Below are positions 11,558-24,194 of a stretch of DNA of 64,000 nucleotides, in pieces. Within the stretch, counting starts at the first letter, position 1; each line of letters opens with the position of its first letter. A program made the position numbers and the translations under genes. The stretch comes from Lathyrus oleraceus. Its lineage: Eukaryota; Streptophyta; Magnoliopsida; Fabales; Fabaceae. The notes under the pieces were generated by a model, which was not told the DNA's origin, made no database searches, and was given only the letters and a program-made list of their open reading frames with translations. The stretch is from the NCBI RefSeq assembly GCF_024323335.1, contig NC_066583.1:371133952-371197951 (forward strand), given 5' to 3'.

Positions 11558-11570
11558 TGGTATCAGAGCA
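11558..11570 (+). other. Primer-binding site, initiator Met tRNA
   Basis: TGGTATCAGAGCA, 4 bp after the LTR end: the standard complement of the plant initiator-Met tRNA 3' end. Confidence 0.92.
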
Positions 11571-11677
11571 TAGTCGGTCGAGTCGAGTCGTAATTATTTT
11601 GTTTCCCTGTATGGGATAGGTGTTGTGTAACCCTATCAGTACTTATTGTTTTAGCTTGTTGGGTTCTCAGAATAGAG

Positions 11678-14600
11678 ATGGCTGGAAGAGGTAGAGACGA
11701 TGCTGCGATTGCTGAGGCTCTGGGTATGCTAGCTGGAGTACTTGGAGGAAATCCGAATGTTGTGGGACTGGGAGCTGCTCGTCAACTGAGTGAGTTCCAG
11801 AAGAACAATCCTCCAATGTTCAAGGGAGCATACGATCCAGATGGTGCTCAGAAGTGGTTGAAGGAGATCGAGAGGATCTTCCGAGTGACTGAGTGTGCCG
11901 ATAACCAGAAGGTCAGGTTCGGTACGCATATGCTGTCAGAGGAAGCCGATGATTGGTGGGTTGCTGCCCGCACTGAGTTGGAAGCTGCTGGGAGTGCTGA
12001 GATCACTTGGGCGGTGTTCAGAGAGAGATTCCTGAGGAAGTACTTTCCAGAGGATGTCAGAGGAAAGAAAGAGATAGAGTTCTTAGAATTGAAGCAGGGC
12101 AATCGGTCTGTTACTGAGTATGCTGCTAAGTTCACAGAGCTGTCGAAGTATTACACTCCCTATGATGAGGCTACTGGGGAATTTTCGAAATGTGTGAAGT
12201 TTGAGAACGGGTTACGTCCCGAGATCAAGCAGGCTATTGGGTATCAGCGGATTAGAGTGTTTTCTGACTTGGTTGACTGCTGCAGGATTTTTGAACAGGA
12301 TACCAAGGCCAGAGCGGAGAGCTATCAGCAGAGGGTTGATAGGAAGGGCAAGAATCAGAATGATCGTGGGAAACCGTATGCAGTTGGCAAAGGTTTCCAG
12401 AGACAGAGTGGGATGAGGAGACCTAGTGGGGGAGACTCCAGTGCCCCTGCTAAGTGTTACAGATGTGGTCAGGCTGGACATCGTTTCCATGAGTGTACCA
12501 GTACTGAGAAGAAGTGTTTTAAGTGTGGCAAAGGTGGTCACTTGGCTGTAGAGTGCCGGTTGAAGACTATGACTTGTTTCAACTGTGGAGAGGTGGGTCA
12601 TATTAGCCCACAGTGTCCTAAGCCGAAGAAAGAGAACCAGTCGGGAGGCAAGGTCTTTGCTTTATCGGGTTCTGAGACTTCTGCAGATGATCGTTTGATC
12701 CGAGGTACGTGTTATATTAATGGCTTTCCTCTTGTAGCTATTATTGACACAGGTGCGACTCATTCCTTTATATCTGTGGATTGTGCTGTGAAACTTAAAT
12801 TAGAGATATCTGGGATGAATGGGGGTATGGTGATTGATACTCCTGCGAAGGGTTCAGTGACTACTACTTCAGTTTGTTTAAATTGCCCTTTGAGTATTTT
12901 TGGTAGAGACTTTGGGATGGACCTCGTGTGTCTTCCCCTAGTGCAGATTGATGTTATCCTGGGTATGAACTGGTTGGTGTTTAACCGAGTTTATATCAAC
13001 TGTTTTGATAAGACTGTGATCTTTCCTGAGATTGAGGAAGGAAAGAGTTTGTTTCTATCAGCAAGGCAGGTGAATGAGGCAGTAGCAGACGGGGCAGAGT
13101 TGTTTATGCTGTTAGCGACTTTAGAGGCTAAAGATAAACTGGTGATTTGCGATCTAGCCGTGGTGTGTGATTTTCCTGATGTGTTTCCTGAAGAAGTGAA
13201 TGAATTACCGCCAGAGCGTGAAGTTGAGTTCTCGATTGATTTAGTACCTGGTACTAGGCCGATATCGATGGCTCCGTACCGTATGTCTGCTGTTGAGTTA
13301 ACTGAATTGAAGAGTCAGTTGGAAGATCTGTTGGATAAGAAATTTATTCGTCCGAGTGTGTCACCGTGGGGCGCACCAGTGTTATTGGTTAAGAAGAAAG
13401 AAGGTACTATGAGGTTGTGTGTGGACTATAGGCAACTGAATAAAGTGACGATCAAGAATCGGTATCCTTTGCCGAGGATTGATGATTTGATGGATCAGTT
13501 GGTTGGTGCGAGTGTGTTCAGCAAAATAGATTTGAGGTCGGGGTATCATCAGATACGTGTGAAAACTGAGGATATTCAGAAGACTGCTTTCAGAACAAGG
13601 TATGGACATTATGAGTATTCTGTAATGCCTTTTGGTGTGACTAATGCGCCTGGGGTATTTATGGAGTATATGAATAGGATTTTCCATCCGTACCTAGACA
13701 AGTTTGTTGTGGTGTTTATTGACGATATTTTGGTGTATTCGAAATCTGAAGAAGAGCATGCTGAACATTTGAGAGTGGTTTTAGGAGTTCTACGAGAAAA
13801 GAAGTTATTTGCTAAACTGTCCAAGTGTGAATTTTGGTTAGAAGAGGTTAGTTTTCTTGGTCATGTGGTTTCAAGAGGTGGTATTGTTGTTGATCCTTCT
13901 AAGATAGAAGCGGTATCTAAGTGGGAAGCTCCAAAGTCAGTTTCTGAGATAAGGAGTTTTATTGGACTGGCAGGTTATTATAGGAAATTCATTGAGGGAT
14001 TTTCTAAGTTGGCGTTACCGTTGACGGTGTTGACTAGAAAGGGGCAAGCGTTTGTTTGGGACTCAAAATTTGAAGAAGGTTTTCAAGAGTTAAAGAGAAG
14101 GTTAACTACTGCTCCTATTCTGATATTACCAAGTCCATCGGAACCATTTGAGGTTTACTGTGATGCTTCATTGTTGGGTTTAGGTGGTGTTATGGTGCAG
14201 AATAAGCAGGTTGTAGCTTATGCTTCGAGACAACTGAAGGTTCATGAGAGGAACTATCCGACACACGATTTAGAGTTGGCAGCTGTGGTATTTGTTCTGA
14301 AGTTATGGAGGCATTACTTGTACGGGTCAAGATTTGAGGTTTTCAGTGACCATAAAAGTTTAAAGTATTTGTTTGATCAGAAAGAGCTGAATATGAGACA
14401 GAGGAGATGGTTAGAGTTTCTGAAGGATTATGACTTTGGTTTGAATTACCATCCGGGTAAAGCAAACATAGTGGCTGATGCATTGAGTCGGAAATCATTG
14501 CATATGTCTATGTTAATGGTTAAGGAATTGGATTTAATTGAGCAGTTTAGAGACTTGAGTTTGGTGTGTGAGAGTACTCACAATAGTGTTAAATTGGGAA

Positions 14601-16048
14601 TGTTAAAGTTAACGAGTGGTATTCTGGATGAGATTAGAGAGGGTCAGAAATCCGATGTGCTTTTGGTTGATAAGTTGACTCTAGTGAATCAAGATCAAGG
14701 TGGTGAATTCAGAGTCGATGAGAATGGTGTTTTGAAATTTGGTAATCGGGTGTGTATTCCGGATGTTACCGAACTTAAGAAGTGTATTCTTGAGGAAGGA
14801 CATCGTAGTGGCCTGAGTATTCATCCTGGGGCTACGAAGATGTATCATGATTTGAAAAAGTTATTTTGGTGGCCGGGAATGAAAAGAGAAATTGCGAGTT
14901 TTGTTTATTCTTGTTTGACTTGTCAGAAGTCAAAGATTGAGCATCAGAAGCCGTCTGGGCTAATGCAACCGTTGGCTATTCCAGAGTGGAAGTGGGATAG
15001 TATCAGTATGGATTTTGTTTCAGGTTTACCGAGGACAATTAAGAATTTTGAAGCTATTTGGGTGATTGTTGACAGATTGACAAAATCGGCTCATTTCATT
15101 CCGATCAGAATGGATTATCCGTTAGAGAGATTAGCTGAGTTGTATATTGAGAAAATTGTAAGTTTGCATGGTATTCCGTCGAGTATTGTTTCGGACAGAG
15201 ATCCTAGATTCACATCGAAGTTCTGGAAAGGTTTGCAGAGGGCTTTGGGAACTAAGTTGAGATTGAGTTCTGCATATCATCCGCAGACTGATGGTCAGAC
15301 TGAGAGGACGATTCAGTCACTAGAGGATCTTTTGAGGGCTTGTGTTTTGGAAAAGGGAGGTGCTTGGGATTGTTATTTACCTTTGATTGAGTTTACCTAC
15401 AACAATAGTTTTCATTCGAGCATTGGTATGGCACCGTTTGAAGCTTTGTATGGTAGGAGATGTCGGACACCTTTATGTTGGTATGAGTCCGGTGAGAGTG
15501 TTGTGGTTGGACCGGAGATTGTTCAACAAACTACGGAAAAGATTAAGATGATTCGGGAGAAGATGAGGATTGCTCAGAGTCGTCAGAAGAGTTATCACGA
15601 CAAGAGGAGTAAGTCACTTGAATTTCAAGAGGGAGATCATGTGTTTCTTCGTGTTACTCCGATAACTGGGGTTGGTCGAGCTTTGAAGTCGAAGAAGTTG
15701 ACACCTCGATTTATTGGTCCTTATCAGATTTTGGAGAGGATATGGGAGGTAGCCTATCGTATCGCTTTACCACCGTCACTTGCGAATTTGCATGAGGTTT
15801 TTCATGTGTCTCAGTTGAGGAGGTACATTCCTGATCCGTCGCATGTGGTCAAAGTAGATGATGTCCAGGTGAGAGATAACCTGACTGTTGAAACATCACC
15901 TATGAGGATCGAGGATCGAGAGTTGAAGCAGTTGCGGGGTAAAGAGATTGCTTTGGTAAAGGTAGCTTGGGGAGGACCAGCAGGTGGCAATGTGACTTGG
16001 GAACTTGAGAGTCAGATGAAGGAGTCTTATCCAGAGTTGTTCGCTTGA
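11678..16048 (+). CDS. Chromovirus gag-pol polyprotein
   Basis: A single open frame of 1456 codons. The N-terminal gag capsid region (about residues 40-220) is followed by three CCHC zinc knuckles at about 259, 279 and 299 ([27 protein letters not shown]). An aspartic protease has [10 protein letters not shown] near residue 357. Reverse transcriptase carries the FIDD catalytic box near 681, and RNase H starts around YCDAS (827). Integrase has an N-terminal HHCC zinc site (about 1041-1090, ending CLTCQK) and the D-D-E triad near 1111, 1172 and 1208. A GPY/F-like segment ([11 protein letters not shown]) and a C-terminal chromodomain-like tail ([12 protein letters not shown], about 1430) follow. 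Such tails direct integration in chromoviruses. The start ATG lies 108 bp after the primer site and is the first long-frame ATG. No stop or frameshift is seen. All catalytic residues that I can check are present, so it is probably competent. Confidence 0.95.
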   Translation: MAGRGRDDAAIAEALGMLAGVLGGNPNVVGLGAARQLSEFQKNNPPMFKGAYDPDGAQKWLKEIERIFRVTECADNQKVRFGTHMLSEEADDWWVAARTELEAAGSAEITWAVFRERFLRKYFPEDVRGKKEIEFLELKQGNRSVTEYAAKFTELSKYYTPYDEATGEFSKCVKFENGLRPEIKQAIGYQRIRVFSDLVDCCRIFEQDTKARAESYQQRVDRKGKNQNDRGKPYAVGKGFQRQSGMRRPSGGDSSAPAKCYRCGQAGHRFHECTSTEKKCFKCGKGGHLAVECRLKTMTCFNCGEVGHISPQCPKPKKENQSGGKVFALSGSETSADDRLIRGTCYINGFPLVAIIDTGATHSFISVDCAVKLKLEISGMNGGMVIDTPAKGSVTTTSVCLNCPLSIFGRDFGMDLVCLPLVQIDVILGMNWLVFNRVYINCFDKTVIFPEIEEGKSLFLSARQVNEAVADGAELFMLLATLEAKDKLVICDLAVVCDFPDVFPEEVNELPPEREVEFSIDLVPGTRPISMAPYRMSAVELTELKSQLEDLLDKKFIRPSVSPWGAPVLLVKKKEGTMRLCVDYRQLNKVTIKNRYPLPRIDDLMDQLVGASVFSKIDLRSGYHQIRVKTEDIQKTAFRTRYGHYEYSVMPFGVTNAPGVFMEYMNRIFHPYLDKFVVVFIDDILVYSKSEEEHAEHLRVVLGVLREKKLFAKLSKCEFWLEEVSFLGHVVSRGGIVVDPSKIEAVSKWEAPKSVSEIRSFIGLAGYYRKFIEGFSKLALPLTVLTRKGQAFVWDSKFEEGFQELKRRLTTAPILILPSPSEPFEVYCDASLLGLGGVMVQNKQVVAYASRQLKVHERNYPTHDLELAAVVFVLKLWRHYLYGSRFEVFSDHKSLKYLFDQKELNMRQRRWLEFLKDYDFGLNYHPGKANIVADALSRKSLHMSMLMVKELDLIEQFRDLSLVCESTHNSVKLGMLKLTSGILDEIREGQKSDVLLVDKLTLVNQDQGGEFRVDENGVLKFGNRVCIPDVTELKKCILEEGHRSGLSIHPGATKMYHDLKKLFWWPGMKREIASFVYSCLTCQKSKIEHQKPSGLMQPLAIPEWKWDSISMDFVSGLPRTIKNFEAIWVIVDRLTKSAHFIPIRMDYPLERLAELYIEKIVSLHGIPSSIVSDRDPRFTSKFWKGLQRALGTKLRLSSAYHPQTDGQTERTIQSLEDLLRACVLEKGGAWDCYLPLIEFTYNNSFHSSIGMAPFEALYGRRCRTPLCWYESGESVVVGPEIVQQTTEKIKMIREKMRIAQSRQKSYHDKRSKSLEFQEGDHVFLRVTPITGVGRALKSKKLTPRFIGPYQILERIWEVAYRIALPPSLANLHEVFHVSQLRRYIPDPSHVVKVDDVQVRDNLTVETSPMRIEDRELKQLRGKEIALVKVAWGGPAGGNVTWELESQMKESYPELFA

Positions 16049-16078
16049 GGTATGTTTTCGAGGACGAAAACTCTTTTA

Positions 16079-16090
16079 GTGGGGGAGAGT
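16079..16090 (+). other. Polypurine tract of chromovirus
   Basis: GTGGGGGAGAGT directly before the 3' LTR, the usual plus-strand priming site. Confidence 0.85.
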
Positions 16091-18078
16091 TGTAACACCC
16101 CGATAAAATATGATAATTGTTTAAATTAAGTTAATAGTATATTTATTAATTTAATTAAATAATTGGATTATTATTGGAATATTATTTGGAATTATTATTA
16201 TTGGAATAATAAAGTTGGAATATATATAAAGAGTTCCATTTGGTAAAAAGGGTTTTTTCACGTGAAAACCAGAGAAGCGACAGAAAGTGAGAAAAGGGCA
16301 AGGAGGAAGAGCAAGAGAACGAGGGTTGAAGAAGGAAAAAGCTTGAAGTTAAAGGATTTTCCGGATTAACTCAGGTAAGGGGGGTTTATCGTCGTTTAAT
16401 GGGTATTATGGATTAACATGTGATGGGTAGTAATAAGCCATTGATTGACTCTAATTAGGTTTTGAGAAATGCCTTGAATTGTGATGAATGAATTACGTTA
16501 AAAACCGTGAATGAATCTATATTTGGATGAGTTGTGATTTTCTGGACGTGTAGCCGTTTACGGAATCGAAATCGGAGGTCCGGAAGTCCTCCGACGGCGA
16601 AAAATGCGGGTAATTCTGCATTCTGTTCGTGTTAGCGCAGGAACAGCTTTCTGTCTTGCGTTAATCGGTTAACCCAGGGTGTTAACCGGTTAACACTGTT
16701 ATGATAATTAAAAGAATTAATTTCTGTTCTGCGTTAACCGGTTAACCCAGGGTGTTAACCGGTTAACACTGTTATGAATTATGAGAAATTGCTGTTTGTC
16801 TTGCGCTAACCGGTTAACCCAGGGTGTTAACCGGTTAACACTGTTGAAATGTGCCAGGAAGCGTGTTCTGTGTTGCGTTAACCGGTTAACCCAGGGCGTT
16901 AACCGGTTAACACTGTTGGAAAAGTGAAAATTTGATATTCAAATATTGTGTACATATTTGACGTTTGGCCTATATTGGTGTATGATATAGTAGGGATCAT
17001 TTCCCGTTGTTTTGAGCAGTATAGGTATTAGTAGAGTGTGCTAATACTGTGATTTATTATTTGGCATGATATGAATATGATTATGTGATAAATATGCTGA
17101 TAATGTATGATGGTATGCATAATGCCGTGAATATATCTATTATGTATGCAATTGTGGATGGATTGTTTATGGCTTAGAGTGTGAGCATATGTCCATTGTG
17201 GATTGTTGTTGATGGTTGCATGCTAGGTGATTTAGCGTGCATAGTATGGCCTTTATGGTGGTAGCTAATTCCCATGGTGAGGAATTAGTGAGTGAATTAT
17301 TGTGGATTGTTGTTGATGTTTGCATGCTAGGTGATTTAGCGTGCATAGCATAACCCTTGGGGTGGTAGCTAATTCCCATGGTGAGGAATTAGTGAGTGAG
17401 TCACTAGGTCTCAAATGAGTGGGACTAGTGAGCTTGGTAGCCGTATCTGGATTTGATCGGTGAGGTTGAACGATGTGTTCACGAATAGTCGGTACCGCAT
17501 GCATGGAGTCTCATTGCATAATGTATGTATGACGTATAATATGAATGGATGTATTCCAATATTATACGTGTGTTTTGTGTTGTGTTGTGTTGAGTATGAT
17601 TATGAGTTGATGTTGCCGTTGCTGAATGTGTGATATGATTAGGGTGATGAAATGTGTTAATTTACTTAGCATTACATGATATTTTATAATGCTCATTATA
17701 TCGATTGAGGAACTCACCCTTACAACTATGTTTCAGGTGACGAGCAGTGATTGAGTAGAAGCTAGTGCTTGGAGTCTAGTGTAGTTCCTTAGTGGGTCAT
17801 GCTCTGGTAGATGTAACATCGGGACGGGATGTTTTACTTTGTTTTCATTTTGGTTGTTGAACAACTTTACATGTAATGTGTTACATGGTTTGCATGATTG
17901 ATTAGATCGCTATCCGCTGCGAATTATGCAATGTTTTAATTTGATTAATAAATGAGCATGACAAGTTATTATGTTGAATGGTGTGAAGTGTCAAGTGTGA
18001 CACCCTTAAATTGCATATCTACTCTGATTTATATTTTGTTTTTAATTAATTATTGGGGTATTTTAGAAGGGTGTTACA
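16091..18078 (+). repeat. 3' LTR of chromovirus
   Basis: Same length as the 5' LTR, with about 14 single-base differences. One of them breaks a palindrome (GCTAACCGGTTAAC near 16804). Confidence 0.93.
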
Positions 18079-18101
18079 CGCACACACACACACGCGCGCA
18101 C
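18079..18101 (+). repeat. Microsatellite fragment between two insertions
   Basis: A 23-bp CA/CG stretch. It holds the right TSD copy of the chromovirus (CGCAC, 18079-18083) and the left TSD copy of the Athila-type element (CGCAC, 18097-18101). Confidence 0.9.
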
Positions 18102-19291
18102 TGTTAGGGACCAATTAGTACTACTTTTTATATCATTTTATTGGTCCCTTTTACCAAGTTTTGATGTTATTACACACTTTTATTCTCACTATTTTGTATA
18201 AATGCGTTTAGGTTTAATTTATTTTGTTTTGAATAGTTATTTCACATATTTGTTAGTTTTGTAGAATTTTTGGATGAGAAAGCTTTGGATTGCAGCATCA
18301 TAATATGGAAGATTTTGGATGAAGCTTGCAAAGCAAGGAAACTGAGGCAGCTTCAGTTCGCCCCGCGAACAAAGTTTGCCCCGCGAACTTAATGACAGTG
18401 TCAGTTCGCGCCGCGAACCCTGCGAATCCAGCAAACTGATTTTTGGGTCAAAAGTGCTGTTTTGAAGGCCAGCTGGTTTTGCCATTTTGGTGTTTGCCTT
18501 GGAATAGCTTTTCTGCTTTGGATGAGAATGACCAATTAGGGAAATGTCAACCCTTTTTGTAAAGAAAAATACATTATTCTAGGGTATTCATTATCATTCA
18601 CACATTGAGATATTTTGTATGGGAGAAAACAGAGTTTTCTCTTCTTTAACATTCTGCTTTGTAACAATGGTGATGAGGAGCTAAACTTCCTTTTGTCAAG
18701 ATTGGAGGTAGTAGCTATTCTCATCTGTTTATGTATTCACTTTGATTTATATATTTGATAAAGATTGTTGATGTATTGAATACTGTTTTTGCTTTACTTT
18801 GAAAACCAGATTTGAGTAGTTGTCGAGAGAGATTACTTGAGTTTAGACATAAAACAGATTTTCAAGTAGTGAATAAGTTGTAGAGATAGATTTATTCATT
18901 ACTCTTCTTTGGTATTAAACATTAAAGATTGCTATATTGATAGTTAGGTGGAGAGATCGTCTAAGGATCAATATAGTGATTATCACGATATCATTTAGAC
19001 ATAAATGACTTTGAGAGGATACTTGAACATCATCAATAATCTTGAATCTATTTATTTATCATAAGGAATCATAAACATTTGAAATAGTGAACTCCAATCT
19101 TGTCAAGCTTTTATATTTGACTAAAACCACTTCATAGTTTTTGTTAACATTCACTCACAAAATATTTTTCCAAACAAAACAACCCTGTTACTTTCTAAAC
19201 TTATAACATTTGAATTATAGAACGGCGGTAATATCAACCAATCTCTGTGGATACGATACAAAAATATTTGCCGAAGATATACTTTTCAACA
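18102..19291 (+). repeat. 5' LTR of Athila-type element
   Basis: Starts TGTTAGGGACC and ends CTTTTCAACA. It holds three GTTCGCSCCGCGAAC-type palindromes (18356-18370, 18374-18388 with one mismatch, 18404-18418). Confidence 0.92.
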
Positions 19292-19294
19292 AAT

Positions 19295-19312
19295 TGGCGC
19301 CGTTGCCGGGGA
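19295..19312 (+). other. Primer-binding site, Asp tRNA type
   Basis: TGGCGCCGTTGCCGGGGA, 3 bp after the LTR. It is complementary to the 3' end expected of plant tRNA-Asp and typical of Athila elements. Confidence 0.85.
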
Positions 19313-19424
19313 TTGGTGTTCGATATTACAAGCATTGCAATAATTCATTGTTTTAAGTTTTGTTACTTTTACTGCTATCCCTCTTTTATTTCACTTGGTT
19401 TGTTAGTTTTGTAGATTCTAGTGC

Positions 19425-22262
19425 ATGCGAGGAAAAGCAACCGAGGAGCAACTTCTATTCGATCCTGAAATTGAAAGAACACTTCGGAAGCTCAATAGCA
19501 AAACACGAAGAAGAAGGAAACTAGCCGAAGAGAGGAACCGGAGAGAAGAAGCATCTACTTCCGCACTTGTTCCAATCGAAGAAGTGGTTGTAGAGGCTTG
19601 TGAAGGAAACATGGCGGAGGATAATCGTACCGAAATGTCCGCTAATAGTCCAAGAAGAAATGCTCAATTTGCCCGTGGAGGAAGAAATACGGAGATGAAG
19701 ACCGGAATCCTCCAACTTCTCTATGCAAATCCATTCACCGGAATGGATCATGAAGATCCGTATACCCATCTCATCAAATTTTATGAGATTGCGGGTTCTA
19801 CGGGAATTGATGAGACGGGTGAAGAGGCATTATTCAAAAGGATGTTCCCACACTCCTTAGTGGGAAAGGCAAAAGAGTGGTACCTTGATCAAGCAGCAAG
19901 AGTGATGACGGATTGGAATTTGCTAGAAGAAAAGTTCTTAGAAAGATATTTCCCTCAATCCCGATTCATGGAAGCCAAAACGGCTATTGCAGTATTCACT
20001 CAAGGAAGCAACGAGTCTCTCAATGAGGCTTGGGAAAGATTCAAGTCAATGTTGAGAAAATGCAAGGGTCATGGTTTTGATAAGCTCACTCAAATCCATA
20101 TTTTTCTAAATGGGCTCCAATCAACTCACAGAACACTTTTGGATGCTACCGCGGGTGGCTCCCTTATGTCAAAGAATGCGGAAGAAGCTAAAGTCATTAT
20201 TGATCGGATGGCACTCAATGATCGTCAAAGTCATCATGACCGTAGTCCTTCACAACGGAAACCAGGAGTTCTTGAGTTAAATACCAATGACGTCATTCTT
20301 GCTCAAAACAAGTTACTCTCTCAACAAGTGGAGTTGCTTACTCAACAAATGGCCAAGCTTCCACAGCAAATGAAGGAAATTCAAGGTTCTCAAGTTCGAT
20401 ATCAAGTAGCATGTTGCGAATTATGTCAAGGAGATCATCCTACTGGTTTCTGCCCTCCACTAGAAGAAGTGAGTTATGTGAACAATCAAAATCAAGGCTA
20501 TCAAAGGAACAATCAAGGTTATCAACCATCAAGGTTCAACAACCAGAATTTTCAGCAGCAAAGTCCTTATCAACACCCAAATTCTCAAGGACAACAATCG
20601 CAAGGAGGAAATTCAACGCTAGAAGACACTCTCCAACAATTCATGCAAACCTCCATGGCAAATCAGAAGAGCACCGAGGCAGCAATCAAGAATTTGGAGA
20701 ATCAAGTAGGTCAGCTTGCAAAACAATTGTCGGAACAAACTGCAGGATCCTCTTTCTCCGCGAACACTCAACCCAACCCAAAGGAGCATTGTAAAGCAAT
20801 TTTTACTAGAAGCGGTAGAGAGTTGGCAAGTAAAAAAGGTGAGGAAATTACAGTTGAGAATGATATGGATGCTGTGCTGGAAAATGAGGATGTGGCCTGT
20901 GGGAAGGAGAAAGTGGCAGAAACTGCTCAGTTCGCGCCGCGATCTTCCTTCGCGCCGCGAAAACAGCAGAATCAGCAATTGATGGAAGAACAGCAGTGTG
21001 AAGCGGAAATGAATAAGGAAATCGAACCAAGGAAGAAGAAGAAAGGAGAGAAAGGAGTGAAGGTCAGTCCAGTTCAACATTTACCATATCCACACGCACC
21101 ATCAAGGAAGGACAATGCTAGGCATTATGCACGGTTCATGGACATCTTCAAGCAACTCCAAATCAACATTCCATTTGCGGATGCATTAGAACAAATGCCG
21201 CGGTATGCTAAATTCATGAAGGACATTCTTACCAAGAAAAGGCGACACGTGGAAGATGAGACCATATTGCTTGATGCACGGTGTAGCGCCATCATCCAAA
21301 AGACTCTCCCAAAGAAGGAGTCTGATCCGGGCCGGGTTGTTCTACCGGTAACCATTGGAAGCACATACGTTGGAAATGGTTTGATTGACTTGGGCTCTAG
21401 TATAAATTTAATCCCCCTCTCCATTGTAAAAAGATTGGGGAATGTTGAGATTAAATCGACGAGAATGACTCTACAACTAGCCGACAAGTCTACCACCTCA
21501 CCATACGGAATCGCTCAAGACATGCTTGTGAAAGTGGACAAATTTTTGTTTCCGGTGGATTTTGTAATAGTAGAGATGGATGAGGACCGTGATGTACCCC
21601 TAATTCTTGGAAGACCTTTTATGAAAACTGCTCGGATGATGATTGACATAGATGATGGGCTAATGAAAGTGAGGGTGCAAGATGAAGAGGTAGCCTTCAA
21701 TCTTTTTGAAGCCAAAAGGCATTTCAATGGTAAGTGTGAGTCTTTCCGAATCGATGCCACCAAGGAGGAACCAGTGGAGATCGCAAACCAGGCTCATGTT
21801 TCTAACCCATCAGAGAAATCTCTTATCGGAGTCTACAAAGTTTCGACCCAAAATGAAGGAGAAGAGATGGAAGCAATGTTGCATGAACTAGAACCTCGCG
21901 GAGAACTTGTTTATCATGAAGAGACAAACGAAGGCTTGGATATGACAAAGGAAGTGGAAGAGCCAAAACTAGAGCCAAATTTGAAGTATTTGTTCTTGGG
22001 TGATGACTGTACTAAACCGGTGGTCGTTAGTAATACATTGTCCACAAAAGAGGAAGACAAATTGATTCAAGTGCTGAAAAAGAAGGAGGTTGTCAAACTA
22101 TTGGAGGCCGGGATGATTTGTTCTATCTCCGATGGTGAATGGGTGAGTGTTGTGCAAGTAGTTCCGAAAACGGGTGGTATCAGATTTTATCGAAGGTTCA
22201 TCAAGAACCTCTTGAAGACAACCAAGCCCTTGAGGAAGTTGCGTAACAAAGCCGGATCGTGA
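19425..22262 (+). pseudogene. Athila-type gag-protease ORF with collapsed pol
   Basis: An open frame of 945 codons. Residues ~1-300 are an Athila gag with the retrotransposon gag core (WYLDQAARVMTDWNLLEEKF around residue 150). A glutamine/asparagine-rich linker follows (about 345-400), then a coiled-coil-like stretch. Residues ~550-770 are the protease region with DLGSSINLIPL near 655, the Athila form of the active site. The frame then enters the start of RT (KLLEAGMICSISDGEWV, VVPKTGG near 917) and jumps to text normally at the far end of RT (RFYRRFIKNL). After about 20 more codons it stops. The RT catalytic core, RNase H and integrase are absent, so this is an in-frame collapse, not a truncation by stop codons. 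Two in-frame palindromes at 20930-20962 encode FAPR repeats. Confidence 0.88.
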
Positions 22263-24194
22263 AGACCGTTGAACCGTCGAGCTCTAAACGACGTTAAACA
22301 AAGCGCTTGTTGGGAGGCAACCCAACGTTGTAAGTCTACATTTTAATTTTTTTCTGCTGTGTGAATTTCTGCTGTGTTAAATTTTGAAAAAATTGGGTTC
22401 TGTTTTTTACCGTTCGCCCCGCGAACTGAATTCACAGCTTCAGTTCGCGCCGCGAACAAGGTTCGCCCCGCGAACAGTGAATGGCAGAACCAATTTTTTT
22501 GAAATTTCCTTCAGTTCGCCCCGCGAACTGAAAAAAAAAAAAAAAAAAAAACTTTTGTTTTATGTCATTTTCGTTTCATTCCTATTTTCACGAACTTAGG
22601 AGATTCTTTCAACAACCTCGCTACTCCACGTCCAAACCTCCAAATTTCAAAACTTCCCCTCTTCATTCCCTTCCTAAGAGGATTTTGTTGATTATGCTAA
22701 GTGGCCTGAGGGCAGGCAAATTTTTTTTGGGGGGTGCAGGAGGTGGTGTAACCCATGGCGATGAGTTGAAGGAAGATTGATGAGTTTGTTGAATTTTAGA
22801 GTTTGTCTTGATAAGTGCATGAATACTATTTGAGATTTATGTGTGTTTTTAATCAACTTGGTTTACCAACATTTCTGTTAAATTGTTCTTACTCTTAAGT
22901 CAAGCTTAAAGCAACCGAGAAATGATCGCAAAGAAAGAAGCATAGGACACTTCGAGTGGTGATGATAAGAAATAGTGTCGGTATTTCAAGGTACACTTTA
23001 TCGCTTTCTAGACTTAACATGAGTAGTTTGATGGTTTGTGCAAATTTCATATCATAAACTCATTGAAATGTATGTCATCTTTGAATCAAAATAGGACTTA
23101 ACCATTTGTGAGGAAACTTTCCATTGTACACTAAAAAGCGGGAAACCGAGCATTATTTTAACTCATTCTTATCATGCTAAATCATGCATCAAGCTATTTG
23201 TGTGTAAATTTTTTGAAAATGATAGAGGCATTGTTTATGAGAAAAACCACTTGACCAAAAAGTTTGAATCAACTAACCTTGTGAGGAATAATCCTAAGTT
23301 AAACCCCTTTGAGCTTAATTTAGGATTCATTTTATTGATCATTGAAAAATCAATTGAAAATTGTGAAATAAATGAATCCTAATTTCTTTCGTGTCAATTG
23401 AAACCTTAATTCGAGTTGTTGAAAATTTTGCCTTTTGCTTATGTCTAAGTAGGGAGCATTATTGAATAAATTTGGTTTTGGAATCTAAAGTTGGGGAGAG
23501 TAAAGTGAAAAGTTGATTAGAAACTTGGAAAAGTGAATTGTTATGAAAGGGTGAAAAGTTGAAAAGAAACAAGAAAAAGAAAATACCCTTGAAACCATAG
23601 AGCATAGAAAAAAGATTAGAAAAAGAATAGCAAAGAAAATGCTCATGGTTGTGTGGAGTTGAAAAGAAAAAGAAAAAGAAAAAGTTAGGGACCAAGGAAA
23701 AGGAAATTGTGTAGAGTTGAATGTTTGGGAATGCTCCCTTAGGATAGGCAACTTTGTAAATTCTCTTAATCATATCCTTTCTTGTAACCTAAGCCACATT
23801 ACAACCTTTGAAAGACCTCTTGATTCTCATTTTTCACATGATTTGGTATTTGTTGTGATAACCGCCTGATTTGAGTTGTTGTTGATTTAATTGCTTGGAT
23901 GAGTGAAAGTAACCCTTCATGTTATTCATCATTATTATGATGTGTGTGTAAGTTTGATTCAATTTTGACATATATGGTTTTGAATTCCATTGGAATGATT
24001 TTTGCACTCAACCATTTTCCTTATTCATGTTTTGTCTAGAATTAAGATAGATGAACTGAGAAAAATTACCAAACACTTTTGAACCATTTGAATGTCCTTG
24101 GTAAATCCTTGTTCCAATCTTTTGTGTTATTGTCTTGGTTGTGAGGGTGGAAACTTTTGTTTAGGGACAAACAAAATGCTAAGTTGGGGAGAGT
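22263..24194 (+). other. 3' non-coding region of Athila-type element
   Basis: Starts with the conserved Athila tail word GGGAGGCAACCCA (22313-22325). It holds four GTTCGC(C/G)CCGCGAAC palindromes at 22412, 22443, 22461 and 22514 and a poly-A run at about 22530-22549. A purine-rich stretch near 23480-23700 follows. The polypurine tract at 24184-24194 (TTGGGGAGAGT) abuts the 3' LTR, and a second copy of the same motif lies at 23491-23501. No ORF is supported. Confidence 0.8.

Larger units (their letters stand above)
9566..18078 (+). mobile_element. Young full-length Ty3/gypsy chromovirus
   Basis: An 8513-bp element bounded by TSD CGCAC (9561-9565 and 18079-18083), with two 1988-bp LTRs, an initiator-Met tRNA primer site, a single open gag-pol and a polypurine tract. 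Reading the LTRs side by side I count about 14 substitutions and no length difference, under 1 percent, so the insertion is recent. Domain order PR-RT-RH-INT with a chromodomain-like tail places it among chromoviruses; the LTR size and tail suggest the Tekay/Del group (inference). All parts needed for autonomy appear present. Confidence 0.92.

Noticed and set aside
11558..11570. tRNA-like word TGGTATCAGAGCA
   Set aside because: It is a primer-binding site directly after an LTR, not a tRNA gene; likewise at 55927.
12212..13824. Antisense frames inside gag-pol of the chromovirus
   Set aside because: Shadows of the coding strand with no family character.
23459..23773. Phenylalanine-rich frames on the minus strand
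   Set aside because: Antisense reading of the purine-rich 3' region of the Athila-type element.
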